Source: Candidatus Dadabacteria bacterium RIFCSPHIGHO2_12_FULL_53_21
GTDB taxonomy: Bacteria; Desulfobacterota_D; UBA1144; Nemesobacterales; UBA2774
Length of the DNA: 6,411 nt
Assembly: GCA_001775255.1 (NCBI GenBank)
Contig: MFCJ01000028.1
Coordinates: 10,898-17,308, forward strand
Direction of reading: 5' to 3'
In this document: in pieces, positions 1-6,103 of the stretch
How the letters are laid out: each line of letters opens with the position of its first letter
How positions within the stretch are numbered: the first letter of the stretch is position 1
Position numbers and translations under genes: made by a program
Notes under the pieces: model-generated
What the model saw: the letters and a program-made list of their open reading frames with translations, nothing else
What the model was told of the DNA's origin: nothing
Database searches by the model: none

Positions 1-17
1 GTGAGGGAAAATAGAAT

Positions 18-968
18 ATGAGCCAGAAGCCCAATTTCTTCAAAATAGGATTGTTCGTAGTACTGGCGCTCCTGATACTCGCGGGGGCGATAATATTTTT
101 CGGGGGCGGTAAATTTTTCGAGGAAAAGACCACGATCGAGACCTACTTCGACCAGTCGGTCCAGGGGCTATCGATCGGAGCCTCTCTCGAATTCCAGGGC
201 GTCCAGATCGGGAACGTGAGCTACATCGGCTTTGCCTTCAACGAGTACAAGACCAACCGGCAATACGTCCTGGTAAGGGCGCAGATCTACAGCAACAAGG
301 TGGCAGGTAAGGGCAAGGGACGGCTCTATGAAACTGATAAAGCGAGGGTGGAAGGTTTTAAGGAAATGATAAGTCAAGGACTCAGGCTCCAGCTCGCCTC
401 CCAGGGTATTACAGGGATCGCGTTCTTAAACGCAGTCTATCTCGACCCCGCCCGCTATCCCGCTCTGGAACACGAATGGAAGCCGGAGTACATGTATATC
501 CCTTCCGCGCCGGGGACCATCACGCAAATCACGGAAACAATCGAAGAGCTCTCGGACAGCATAGACAATATCGACTTTAAACAGATATCCGAGGAAATAG
601 AAAAACTGGTCGTTTCGTTGAACAAAACGGTGGAGGATGCAAAGGTCGGAGAGCTGAGCAAGGACTTGAAAGAGCTCATCAAGAGTCTGAACAGCACGGT
701 TACCGAACTCGACACAATCCTGAAGAGCAACGATGCGAAGCAAACGCTCGCCAATGTCACCGCGATTACTTCCGACCTGAGGACCACGCTCAACAGGACG
801 GACCGCCTGTTATCGAGCAGGGAGCACAGCCTGAAATTGACCATGGAGAACATAGAGCGGGTCACGGAGGACGCGAGGGAGCTGATGGATATGCTGAAGA
901 AATACCCCTCGTGGGTCCTCTTCGGAAACCCGCCGCCGCATATAGGAGGGGAGGATAAAGCCGAATGA
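18..968 (+). CDS. MCE-domain (MlaD/PqiB-like) substrate-binding subunit of an ABC-type lipid transport system
   Basis: The 316-residue protein has one N-terminal membrane anchor (about residues 9-29) and then an MCE domain (about 38-145). Landmarks in the domain are VQGLSIGASLEFQGVQIGNV and the later QGLRLQLASQGITG stretch. A long polar helical, probably coiled-coil region (about 166-295) follows, and the tail motif KYPSWVLFGNPPP is of a kind common in single-MCE proteins. MCE proteins form hexameric rings or tubes in the periplasm that carry hydrophobic lipids between membranes, working with a MlaE-type permease and MlaF-type ATPase. Those two genes are not visible and would be expected upstream. 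The start is ATG with GAGGG ten bases before it. Upstream reading frames close at 12-14 and 19-21, so the preceding gene either ends just before this start or overlaps it. The stop overlaps the next start (ATGA), which indicates an operon. Family assignment is secure; the lipid cargo is unknown. Confidence 0.93.
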   Translation: MSQKPNFFKIGLFVVLALLILAGAIIFFGGGKFFEEKTTIETYFDQSVQGLSIGASLEFQGVQIGNVSYIGFAFNEYKTNRQYVLVRAQIYSNKVAGKGKGRLYETDKARVEGFKEMISQGLRLQLASQGITGIAFLNAVYLDPARYPALEHEWKPEYMYIPSAPGTITQITETIEELSDSIDNIDFKQISEEIEKLVVSLNKTVEDAKVGELSKDLKELIKSLNSTVTELDTILKSNDAKQTLANVTAITSDLRTTLNRTDRLLSSREHSLKLTMENIERVTEDARELMDMLKKYPSWVLFGNPPPHIGGEDKAE

Positions 969-1594
969 GATACTCAAGTCATATAAACGTATATCCGCTT
1001 ATTTTCTTCGCCGTTATCATGTCCGGATGTGCCGGCCTCAGTAAGAGTTATCCCGAAAGGAGCTTCTACATGTTCGAGGTGCCTCCGGTAACCGTAAAAT
1101 ACCCGCGGGTAAAGGGCGCAGTCGTCGAAATCTCGAGGTTCAACGTCTCTCCGGGCAGCGACGGGAAGGAGTTCATATACAGGACAGGTGAAATGAGCTA
1201 CGAGTCCGACTTCTATAACCAGTTCTTCAGGCCCCCGGGCGCCATGCTGACCGAGGTTGCCGGACGGTGGCTCAACGACGCGGGCCTCTTCCAGGACGTT
1301 TTCGGCTCTGTCACGCAGGCAGACGCCAACTACTTCATAGAAGGCAACGTCGTCCGTCTATACGGGGATTTCAGATCCTCTCCTAAAGCCGTGATGGAGA
1401 TCCAGTTCCTGCTCTTAAAATATACTACGGACAGCAGCTACGACGACAACACGAAGATAATATTGGGGAAGAACTACAGCTCCGAGATACCTATCGCGTC
1501 GCCTGCCGCCGGGGACCTTATGCAGGGCTGGAATACCGCGCTCGGTGAAATATTGAACGCCTTTCTCGAAGATCTGAAAAATAACGTCAACTGA
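965..1594 (+). CDS. PqiC/DUF330-type ABC transport auxiliary lipoprotein
   Basis: The 209-residue product begins with a lipoprotein signal: a hydrophobic core (about residues 9-19) and a lipobox ending in MSGC, with Cys22 as the likely lipidated residue. The mature part opens with ERSFYMFEVPP, the kind of early aromatic strand seen in the ABC-type transport auxiliary lipoprotein family (PqiC/YmbA, DUF330). Its length fits that family. In the E. coli Pqi system the lipoprotein PqiC sits at the outer membrane and receives the PqiB MCE tube; a similar docking role is inferred here. Translation is probably coupled to the MCE gene, because its ATG overlaps the upstream stop. A purine-rich Shine-Dalgarno tract (GGAGGGGAGG, 945-954) lies just before. 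Glycine follows the cysteine at +3 (C-A-G), so there is no inner-membrane retention aspartate at +2. This agrees with outer-membrane sorting, if Lol rules apply in this organism. Confidence 0.88.
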   Translation: MRYSSHINVYPLIFFAVIMSGCAGLSKSYPERSFYMFEVPPVTVKYPRVKGAVVEISRFNVSPGSDGKEFIYRTGEMSYESDFYNQFFRPPGAMLTEVAGRWLNDAGLFQDVFGSVTQADANYFIEGNVVRLYGDFRSSPKAVMEIQFLLLKYTTDSSYDDNTKIILGKNYSSEIPIASPAAGDLMQGWNTALGEILNAFLEDLKNNVN

Positions 1595-1617
1595 CCGCAC
1601 CGCGCCTGATTCAGGGG

Positions 1618-1650
1618 GGCCGGGGGCACCGGCATATAAGGCCCCCGACC
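1618..1650 (+). terminator. GC-rich hairpin after the MCE/lipoprotein genes, possible terminator
   Basis: Bases 1618-1627 (ggccgggggc) can pair with 1641-1650 (gcccccgacc). This gives nine pairs and one C-A mismatch around a 13-base loop. The hairpin starts 24 bases after the lipoprotein stop codon and before the next promoter, which is where a terminator would sit. The sequence directly after the stem is ggaatatg, not a T-run, so it is not a classic intrinsic terminator. It could work as a weak or factor-assisted terminator, or as a 3'-end stabilising structure. Confidence 0.4.
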
Positions 1651-1687
1651 GGAATATGAGAGAAGAATTAACGATTATCGGACAGAG

Positions 1688-1717
1688 TTGATTTTTTAAT
1701 GTTAAAAGAAATATAAT
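1688..1717 (+). promoter_or_regulatory. Sigma70-type promoter for the YdgA/DUF945 gene
   Basis: A -35-like TTGATT (1688-1693) is separated by 18 bases from a perfect TATAAT (1712-1717). The area is AT-rich in an otherwise GC-rich region. Transcription would start near 1724, leaving a leader of about 26 bases that contains the ribosome binding site GGGAG (1739-1743), six bases before the ATG at 1750. The gene therefore appears to have its own promoter and need not rely on the MCE operon. Confidence 0.65.
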
Positions 1718-1749
1718 TATAGGACATTTTAAGCTATCGGGAGACAAGA

Positions 1750-3186
1750 ATGCGCCGCGTCATACTCGCTGTAGTACTCGTTATCGTTCTGGCATTATTC
1801 GGACTGCCTTACTGGTTCGGCATCCAGACCGAGAAGGCCTATAACGATATCATAAACAAGTATTCGGAAACGGGCAGCGTATCGATCGTCGAAAAAAGCT
1901 ACGAGAAGGGCTGGCTGAATTCTAAAGCAAAAACCACTTTCGTTATCAAAAACGGCAATGCCGATCTGATCAAGCTCGAAGAAAGCGATACGATCTTCCA
2001 CGGACCGTTTCCGCTTCAGGCGGTGCTGAGCGGGCGGGCGGGCCTCACGCCGGTCATGGCTGTTATAGATTCGAAATTGGTCCCGATACCCGTCGGGGAA
2101 TCGGAGTATTCGGACATCATAAAGAAGATACCGCCTGCGAGTCTTCTTACCAGGCTCTCCCTCGACGGCGGAGGCATAACGGACATCACCATGCCCGGCA
2201 TAGAAACGGAAGAGGGCGGACAGGGAGAAAAGCTCAAATGGGAGGGGCTGACCGGGGACGTAAGGTTCGGCCCCGAATTTAAAGACGTGGATACCGGATT
2301 AAAATCGCCCGGACTGCATATTGCCGGGAAGGACAGCGACGTAACAATAACCGGCCTCGAAGCGGAGTCGAAAATAAAATACGTCGGGCCCGAGAATAAA
2401 TACCCGGTCGGGGACATCAATTTTACGGTCGGAGGAATCGTCGTCAAATCGAAGGACGAAAACAGCGGCGAGTACGACAATTTCTCTATAACCGGCATCG
2501 GGCTTACCGGCACTTCGACCGAGTCCGAAGGCATCCTCGACAGCACTCACAGTCTCGGGTTCAAGGAGCTCGACGCGGGAGGCAGCAAATACGGCCCGGG
2601 CGGATACGAGCTCGCGATAAGGAATATAGATATGGCTTCGTGGGTTCAGATCCAGGAGCTTCTCAAAAAGAATCAGAACGCTTCCCAAACGGAGGAGGAG
2701 AGGGCTTTATTCATGTCGGAGCTGATGAAGATCGTTCCCGGCCTGATAAAGAAGTCCCCGGAGATAGAGCTCACGAAATTATCCATCAAGACATCCGCGG
2801 GGAGCCTCGACGGCCACCTGAAGATCTCGGTCGACGGGTCCAATATGGATAACCCGGAGCTTGCGTCGAACCCTCTCTTTTTAGTTACGGCGATCAAGGC
2901 GAACGCGAAGTTATCCGTGACAAAGCCGCTCCTCGAAACGGTTATTACCGACTACAAGCGGGAAGAGATAACGGAAGATTTCAGAAAAGCCGACGACGAG
3001 ATACCGCCCGATGTGGAAATCGCCGAAATGGCGAAAGAAGAAATGGGCGACGAGATCAAGGGTCTCATGGATCAGGGCATCATCACCGAGTCCGGTGAAA
3101 ACTACGAGCTAAACGCGAGCTACGAGATGGGTCAGGTAACGCTCAACGGGCAGCCGCTCGATATGCAGTCGCTGATCGGCGATTAG
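1750..3186 (+). CDS. YdgA/DUF945 family membrane-anchored periplasmic protein
   Basis: This 478-residue protein has a short N-terminal membrane anchor (about residues 4-21) followed by GLPYWFGIQTEKAYNDI. A motif of the form SYEKGWLNSKAKT follows near residues 49-61. That pairing is typical of the YdgA/DUF945 family, whose E. coli member is about 500 residues long. The rest is a long, mostly beta-strand-like, glycine-rich region with no catalytic motif that I recognise. It ends in a strand-turn segment (MGQVTLNGQPL, about 460-470) of the sort often seen at the family's C-terminus. The anchor and lack of further membrane segments put the bulk in the periplasm. Function is poorly defined for the family. 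Its place directly after an MCE transport operon suggests an envelope role, but it has its own promoter. The GGGAG ribosome site six bases upstream supports this ATG. The stop codon overlaps the stop of the convergent lyase gene. Confidence 0.85.
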   Translation: MRRVILAVVLVIVLALFGLPYWFGIQTEKAYNDIINKYSETGSVSIVEKSYEKGWLNSKAKTTFVIKNGNADLIKLEESDTIFHGPFPLQAVLSGRAGLTPVMAVIDSKLVPIPVGESEYSDIIKKIPPASLLTRLSLDGGGITDITMPGIETEEGGQGEKLKWEGLTGDVRFGPEFKDVDTGLKSPGLHIAGKDSDVTITGLEAESKIKYVGPENKYPVGDINFTVGGIVVKSKDENSGEYDNFSITGIGLTGTSTESEGILDSTHSLGFKELDAGGSKYGPGGYELAIRNIDMASWVQIQELLKKNQNASQTEEERALFMSELMKIVPGLIKKSPEIELTKLSIKTSAGSLDGHLKISVDGSNMDNPELASNPLFLVTAIKANAKLSVTKPLLETVITDYKREEITEDFRKADDEIPPDVEIAEMAKEEMGDEIKGLMDQGIITESGENYELNASYEMGQVTLNGQPLDMQSLIGD

Positions 3187-4055
3187 CCTTTAGGGACTCC
3201 GAACCTCTTTTCCAGCTCCCTCCACCTGGGAACATCGATTATCTCCTCGAAGTCTTTAAATGAGAGCATGTCCCCGTACCCGGCCGTAGTCCCGTGCTTC
3301 CTGAGATATGCGAAGCAGGACTCGATAGCCTTCGTAGCCGAGAACAAAGCCGCGAGAGGGAACACGGCTATCTTGAACCCGAGCCCTCCGAGCTCCCGGG
3401 CGGTGAGAATGGGCGTCTTTCCGCCCTCGACCATATTGGCGAAGAGAGGCACTCCCGGAAAAGCGGCTGCGATCTCCTTAAGCTCCTCCACGGACTCGGG
3501 CGCTTCTATGAATACCACGTCGGCCCCGGCCTCGTAATACGCCCTGCCCCGCCTTATCGCGTCCCCGAGACCGTTGGGCGCCCTCGAGTCGGTGCGGCCG
3601 ATTATGACGAGCCCGCTCTCGCCACGGGCCAGGACAGCCGCGCGGATCTTCTCCGCGTGCTCTTCCATCGGAATTACCCTCTTCCCTTCGAAGTGTCCGC
3701 ATTTTTTTGGCCACACCTGGTCTTCGAGTATTATCCCGGCTGCGCCCGCGGCCACGACGTCCTCCACGGTCCTCATTACGTTTAACGCATTCCCGTATCC
3801 GGTATCTATATCGGCGACTACAGGGATGCCTACAGAAGCCGAGATTCGGCTCACACTCGTTATCATCTCTGTTGCAGTGAGGAACCCGTAATCGGGCCTC
3901 CCGAGCGAAGCGCCCGATATGCCGAACCCGCTCGTGAACGCGACACTGAACCCGGCCCGCTCCGCGAGCCTCGCGCTTATGCAGTCGTGGACGCCCGGCA
4001 GGACCAGAATCCCCGGCCCGGACAGTATTTCCCTCAGTCTCTGACCCTTTGTCAT
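3183..4055 (-). CDS. Isocitrate lyase/PEP mutase superfamily lyase (methylisocitrate or dimethylmalate lyase-like)
   Basis: With the start at 4055 the protein has 290 residues, usual for the small lyases of this TIM-barrel superfamily. Metal-site residues appear in ADIDTGYGN (Asp82, Asp84) and in the Glu111-Asp112 pair. The active-site loop KKCGH (117-121) carries the catalytic Cys119 found in isocitrate, methylisocitrate and 2,3-dimethylmalate lyases. GRTDSR (Arg154), IEAPES (Glu184) and ANMVEGGKTP (Asn207) complete the pocket. An intact cysteine loop argues for C-C bond cleavage of a 2-hydroxy di- or tricarboxylate rather than PEP mutase chemistry; the exact substrate is not decidable here. 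The reading frame runs on to 4112, but 4055 is preferred. GGAG lies seven bases before that ATG, and a strong promoter sits across the upstream ATGs. No citrate-synthase or propionate genes are adjacent, so a full methylcitrate cycle is not indicated. Confidence 0.88.
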   Translation of the reverse strand: MTKGQRLREILSGPGILVLPGVHDCISARLAERAGFSVAFTSGFGISGASLGRPDYGFLTATEMITSVSRISASVGIPVVADIDTGYGNALNVMRTVEDVVAAGAAGIILEDQVWPKKCGHFEGKRVIPMEEHAEKIRAAVLARGESGLVIIGRTDSRAPNGLGDAIRRGRAYYEAGADVVFIEAPESVEELKEIAAAFPGVPLFANMVEGGKTPILTARELGGLGFKIAVFPLAALFSATKAIESCFAYLRKHGTTAGYGDMLSFKDFEEIIDVPRWRELEKRFGVPKG

Positions 4056-4083
4056 TATCGGTCTCCGAACTATTTTCTTTAGA

Positions 4084-4112
4084 AACATAGTGGGGTCACA
4101 GTAGGGTGTCAA
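4084..4112 (-). promoter_or_regulatory. Sigma70-type promoter for the lyase gene
   Basis: Read on the - strand there is a perfect TTGACA (4112-4107), a 17-base spacer and TATGTT (4089-4084, four of six matches to TATAAT). Transcription would begin near 4077, giving a leader of about 22 bases with GGAG seven bases before the ATG at 4055. The position of the -10 element over the upstream in-frame ATG (4088) decides the start choice for the lyase. Confidence 0.65.
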
Positions 4113-4118
4113 GCGGGT

Positions 4119-4147
4119 TTGCGTTAGCGGGACGTTTGTGATATTTT
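4119..4147 (+). promoter_or_regulatory. Possible promoter for the MerR-type regulator
   Basis: A weak TTGCGT (4119-4124) lies 17 bases before TATTTT (4142-4147, four of six matches to the -10 consensus). Transcription would start near 4154, with a leader of about 38 bases to the GTG at 4192. The spacer is 17 bases and not the 19-20 typical of MerR-activated promoters. I also see no clear dyad in it, so classical MerR DNA-untwisting at this site is not supported. Confidence 0.3.
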
Positions 4148-4178
4148 GAAGTCAGAATACCCGGCTCGAATGTTTTCC

Positions 4179-4188
4179 CGGACATCCG
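4179..4188 (+). repeat. Short inverted repeat just before the regulator's start
   Basis: CGGA-CA-TCCG is a four-base-pair dyad ending three bases before the GTG start at 4192. It covers the only weak Shine-Dalgarno-like bases (CGGA). It could be half of an operator or a small hairpin limiting translation. It is short enough to be chance. Confidence 0.25.
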
Positions 4189-4191
4189 AAA

Positions 4192-4719
4192 GTGAAGAAG
4201 AGAGCGGAAAATGCAGCCAAGGAGAAACCCGAAACGCCGGGAAGGCTGCAGGCCGGGCTCAAGAGTAAAGACGTCATACAGCTCATAGAGGCGCTCGAGG
4301 GCGTCAAGCTCGATTTCGACCATCTTTATTACTACGAGCACACGGGGCTCATAGTGCCGAGCCTGAGGAGCTCGAAGGGCAGGGGGGTGCCCAAGCTCTA
4401 CTCGACCGAGGACTTCATAGTCCTCAGGTGGCTCGTATCGCTCCAGAAAAACGGCATAGCCGTCAGCCGGTTCCGCGAAGTCCTTACCTTCCTCAAGGAA
4501 AAGATGCCCGAAGTCCTGAGGCAGCCCCAGAACTGGGTGCTCATAACGGACGGAAAGACCGTGCAGTTTTTCGACAGGGTATCGTCGAGGGCGTTCGACG
4601 TCCTCAAGGACACGGGGCAGTACCTGTTCTTCTTCCCCATAGGCAAGGTAGCCGACGAGAGCAGGAAGGCGGTAAAGAAGCTCGGGAAGAAAAGCCGCGG
4701 CCGCGCGACTGACGCATAG
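4192..4719 (+). CDS. MerR-family transcriptional regulator with a C-terminal extension
   Basis: The 175-residue protein carries a MerR-type winged helix-turn-helix at about residues 22-103. Evidence is the HLYYYEHTGLIVPS segment (44-57), GRGVPKLYSTEDFIVLRWL (63-81) and QKNGIAVSRFREVLTFLKE (85-103), which match the usual helix, wing and dimer-helix order. Instead of a long coiled coil and metal-binding cysteines it has a short C-terminal region (about 114-165, WVLITDGKTVQFFDRV and then GQYLFFFPIG) that may form a small effector or dimer domain. Both ends are rich in lysine. There are no cysteines, so metal sensing of the MerR/CueR kind is unlikely. The start is GTG; the frame has a stop at 4147-4149 and no other plausible start between, though the ribosome site is weak. 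It is divergent from the lyase across 136 bp, and control of itself and that gene is inferred from position only. Confidence 0.85.
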   Translation: MKKRAENAAKEKPETPGRLQAGLKSKDVIQLIEALEGVKLDFDHLYYYEHTGLIVPSLRSSKGRGVPKLYSTEDFIVLRWLVSLQKNGIAVSRFREVLTFLKEKMPEVLRQPQNWVLITDGKTVQFFDRVSSRAFDVLKDTGQYLFFFPIGKVADESRKAVKKLGKKSRGRATDA

Positions 4720-4734
4720 AATCGGGTAAGGCGC

Positions 4735-6000
4735 CTAATCCCTGCCGTGCCCGCCTGTGTTTCGTTTCCCTTTACTTCCTTCTGCGACCACGTCCGGTAT
4801 GGATGTGAACCCTATCCTCATGGGGGCCGACTCCAGGGCGCCGTGCATGCCGCCGAAATAGATGCTGTTCGTCCCGTAACGCTCGTTTATCTCGTCGAGG
4901 GCGCCCGCCACCCTGTCGAGCTTCCTCTCCCCCTCGAAGAGAGACATAGCGGACTCGCCCGACGGGACGAGATCGGTAAAATTGACCGAGGCCCGGAGCG
5001 GCCTCCCTGCTGACGGCCTCTCCTCCCACATTCTGGAAAAGGCGTCGATCATGGTCTGCGTATCGTTCCTTCTCCCGATATTCACGCCCTTCGCCCAGCT
5101 CTCGCCGTCCCCCAGGTAGTCTATAGCGATCGCCATTTTGTCGGAAAGGTATCCGAGCCTCCTAAGCCTGAACGCCGCCTTGTGTATGAGCTTGACGAAC
5201 ACGGCCCGCACCCCTTCGTCCGTCCTCCATTCAGGGGGCAGCACATGGGAGTGGCCCACAGACTTCCTCGCGGAAGCGCTCTCGATTATATCCTCACCCC
5301 GGAGCACCTGAAGGAACCTCTTGCCCGCGACGCTTCCCCATATGCCGAAGACCCTTTCTTCGGAAAGCGCGCAGAGGCCCTCGACCGTATGCACGCCGCG
5401 GCTCTTCAGGCGGGAGTGCATGCTCCTCCCGATGCCGGGCAGGTCGGTCAGGGAAAGCGCATACAGCCTTTGGGGGAGATCTTCCCTGCTTATCACGGTC
5501 AGCCCGTCGGGCTTCTGCATGTCGCTCGCGACCTTCGCCAGGAAGCGGTTGGGCGCGATCCCCACAGAGCACCTGAGGTATTCCCCCGCCTGCTCCCTGA
5601 TCGCCTTTTTCACCGCGCTCCCTATTTCAACGGCGGTTTCCCGGACCGTCTGCCTCCCCGTAAGACGGCAGGACATCTCGTCTATCGAATGCACCGTATC
5701 GACCGGCAGCACGGAGTTTACGGCGGAGACTATGCTGCGGTGCATTTCTATGTACTTTTCGGGCCTCGACTCCACTATATGAAGCCCCTTGCAGAGCTTG
5801 CGCGCGGCGGCGACCCCCGTCCCCGTGCTTATACCGTATTTTTTCGCCTCGTAGCTCGCTGCTATACAGCAGGTGCTGTCAGCCATAACAGGGACGACGA
5901 CAGTAGGCCTGCCCCTCAGCTCGGACCTCAACTGCTGCTCGACCGAGGCGAAGTACGAGTTCATATCGACGAATAGCCACCTGAGCGGGGAATCTTCCAT
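4735..6000 (-). CDS. Y-family translesion DNA polymerase (DinB/UmuC-like)
   Basis: The 421-residue protein has the Y-family order. The palm begins with LFVDMNSYFASVEQQ, giving metal ligand Asp12 and probable steric-gate Phe17. Fingers follow with CCIAASYEAKKYGI (44-57). The second catalytic site is HSIDEMSC, with Asp107 and Glu108. CSVGIAPNRFLAKVASDMQKPDG (144-166) is next, then a helix-hairpin-helix around LPGIGRSMHSRL (187-198). The little finger occupies roughly 245-345. Near the C-terminus AMSLFEGE (351-358) resembles the QL(S/D)LF beta-clamp-binding motif. All catalytic residues are present, so an active lesion-bypass polymerase is expected. The NSYF wording is closer to UmuC's NSFY than to DinB's DAFF, while the rest is DinB-like, so I do not give a symbol. 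The frame extends to 6147 but would then overlap the divergent gene. The start is ATG at 6000 or the adjoining GTG at 6003; neither has a Shine-Dalgarno sequence. No umuD or imuA neighbour is seen. Confidence 0.92.
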   Translation of the reverse strand: MEDSPLRWLFVDMNSYFASVEQQLRSELRGRPTVVVPVMADSTCCIAASYEAKKYGISTGTGVAAARKLCKGLHIVESRPEKYIEMHRSIVSAVNSVLPVDTVHSIDEMSCRLTGRQTVRETAVEIGSAVKKAIREQAGEYLRCSVGIAPNRFLAKVASDMQKPDGLTVISREDLPQRLYALSLTDLPGIGRSMHSRLKSRGVHTVEGLCALSEERVFGIWGSVAGKRFLQVLRGEDIIESASARKSVGHSHVLPPEWRTDEGVRAVFVKLIHKAAFRLRRLGYLSDKMAIAIDYLGDGESWAKGVNIGRRNDTQTMIDAFSRMWEERPSAGRPLRASVNFTDLVPSGESAMSLFEGERKLDRVAGALDEINERYGTNSIYFGGMHGALESAPMRIGFTSIPDVVAEGSKGKRNTGGHGRD

Positions 6001-6009
6001 CACGTAAAA

Positions 6010-6018
6010 ATGATAACA
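6010..6018 (-). promoter_or_regulatory. Extended -10 promoter motif for the polymerase gene
   Basis: On the - strand the sequence reads TGTTATCAT: an extended -10 TG followed by TATCAT (five of six matches to TATAAT). No good -35 element is visible at the right distance, as is usual for extended -10 promoters. The predicted transcription start is near 6003, the first base of the GTG next to the ATG at 6000. No LexA-type CTGT-N8-ACAG box was found between 6001 and 6103. Confidence 0.4.
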
Positions 6019-6087
6019 TAAATTCTTCCGCAAATTCCCCCGCAAAAACCCCGGCGGATTCCCTTGATCCACCGGGAGACGGCCCTG

Positions 6088-6096
6088 TGATAGAAT
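6088..6096 (+). promoter_or_regulatory. Extended -10 promoter motif for the FAD oxidoreductase gene
   Basis: TGATAGAAT combines the extended -10 TG with TAGAAT (five of six matches to TATAAT). A TTGATC lies at 6064-6069, but 21 bases away it is too far to be a normal -35. The predicted transcription start is about 6103, one base before the ATG at 6104. Confidence 0.4.
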
Positions 6097-6103
6097 ATTC
6101 CCC

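Noticed and set aside
1..21. Possible tail of an upstream gene (frames closing at 12-14 or 19-21).
   Set aside because: Only four to seven codons are visible in either frame, which is too little to say which is real or what it encodes. A transport ATPase or permease is expected there from context only.
1595..1749. Possible small RNA or riboswitch between the lipoprotein and DUF945 genes.
   Set aside because: The predicted transcription start leaves a leader of only about 26 bases. The one strong hairpin (1618-1650) lies upstream of that promoter and fits a 3'-end structure better.
2016..2546. Antisense open frames across the DUF945 gene (176 codons here and 129 codons at 2299-2688).
   Set aside because: They overlap a coding gene with its own promoter, ribosome site and family motifs. 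Their products are low-complexity and unrecognised.
3294..3785. Open frames on the + strand opposite the lyase (163 codons here, others at 3268-3537 and 3574-3891).
   Set aside because: They are shadows of the lyase, which has a full set of active-site motifs on the - strand. The shadow products resemble no family I know.
5182..5976. A 264-codon open frame on the + strand opposite the polymerase gene.
   Set aside because: It lies entirely antisense to a well-supported Y-family polymerase, has no recognisable motif, and is rich in Pro, Arg and His as expected of the complement of a GC-rich gene.
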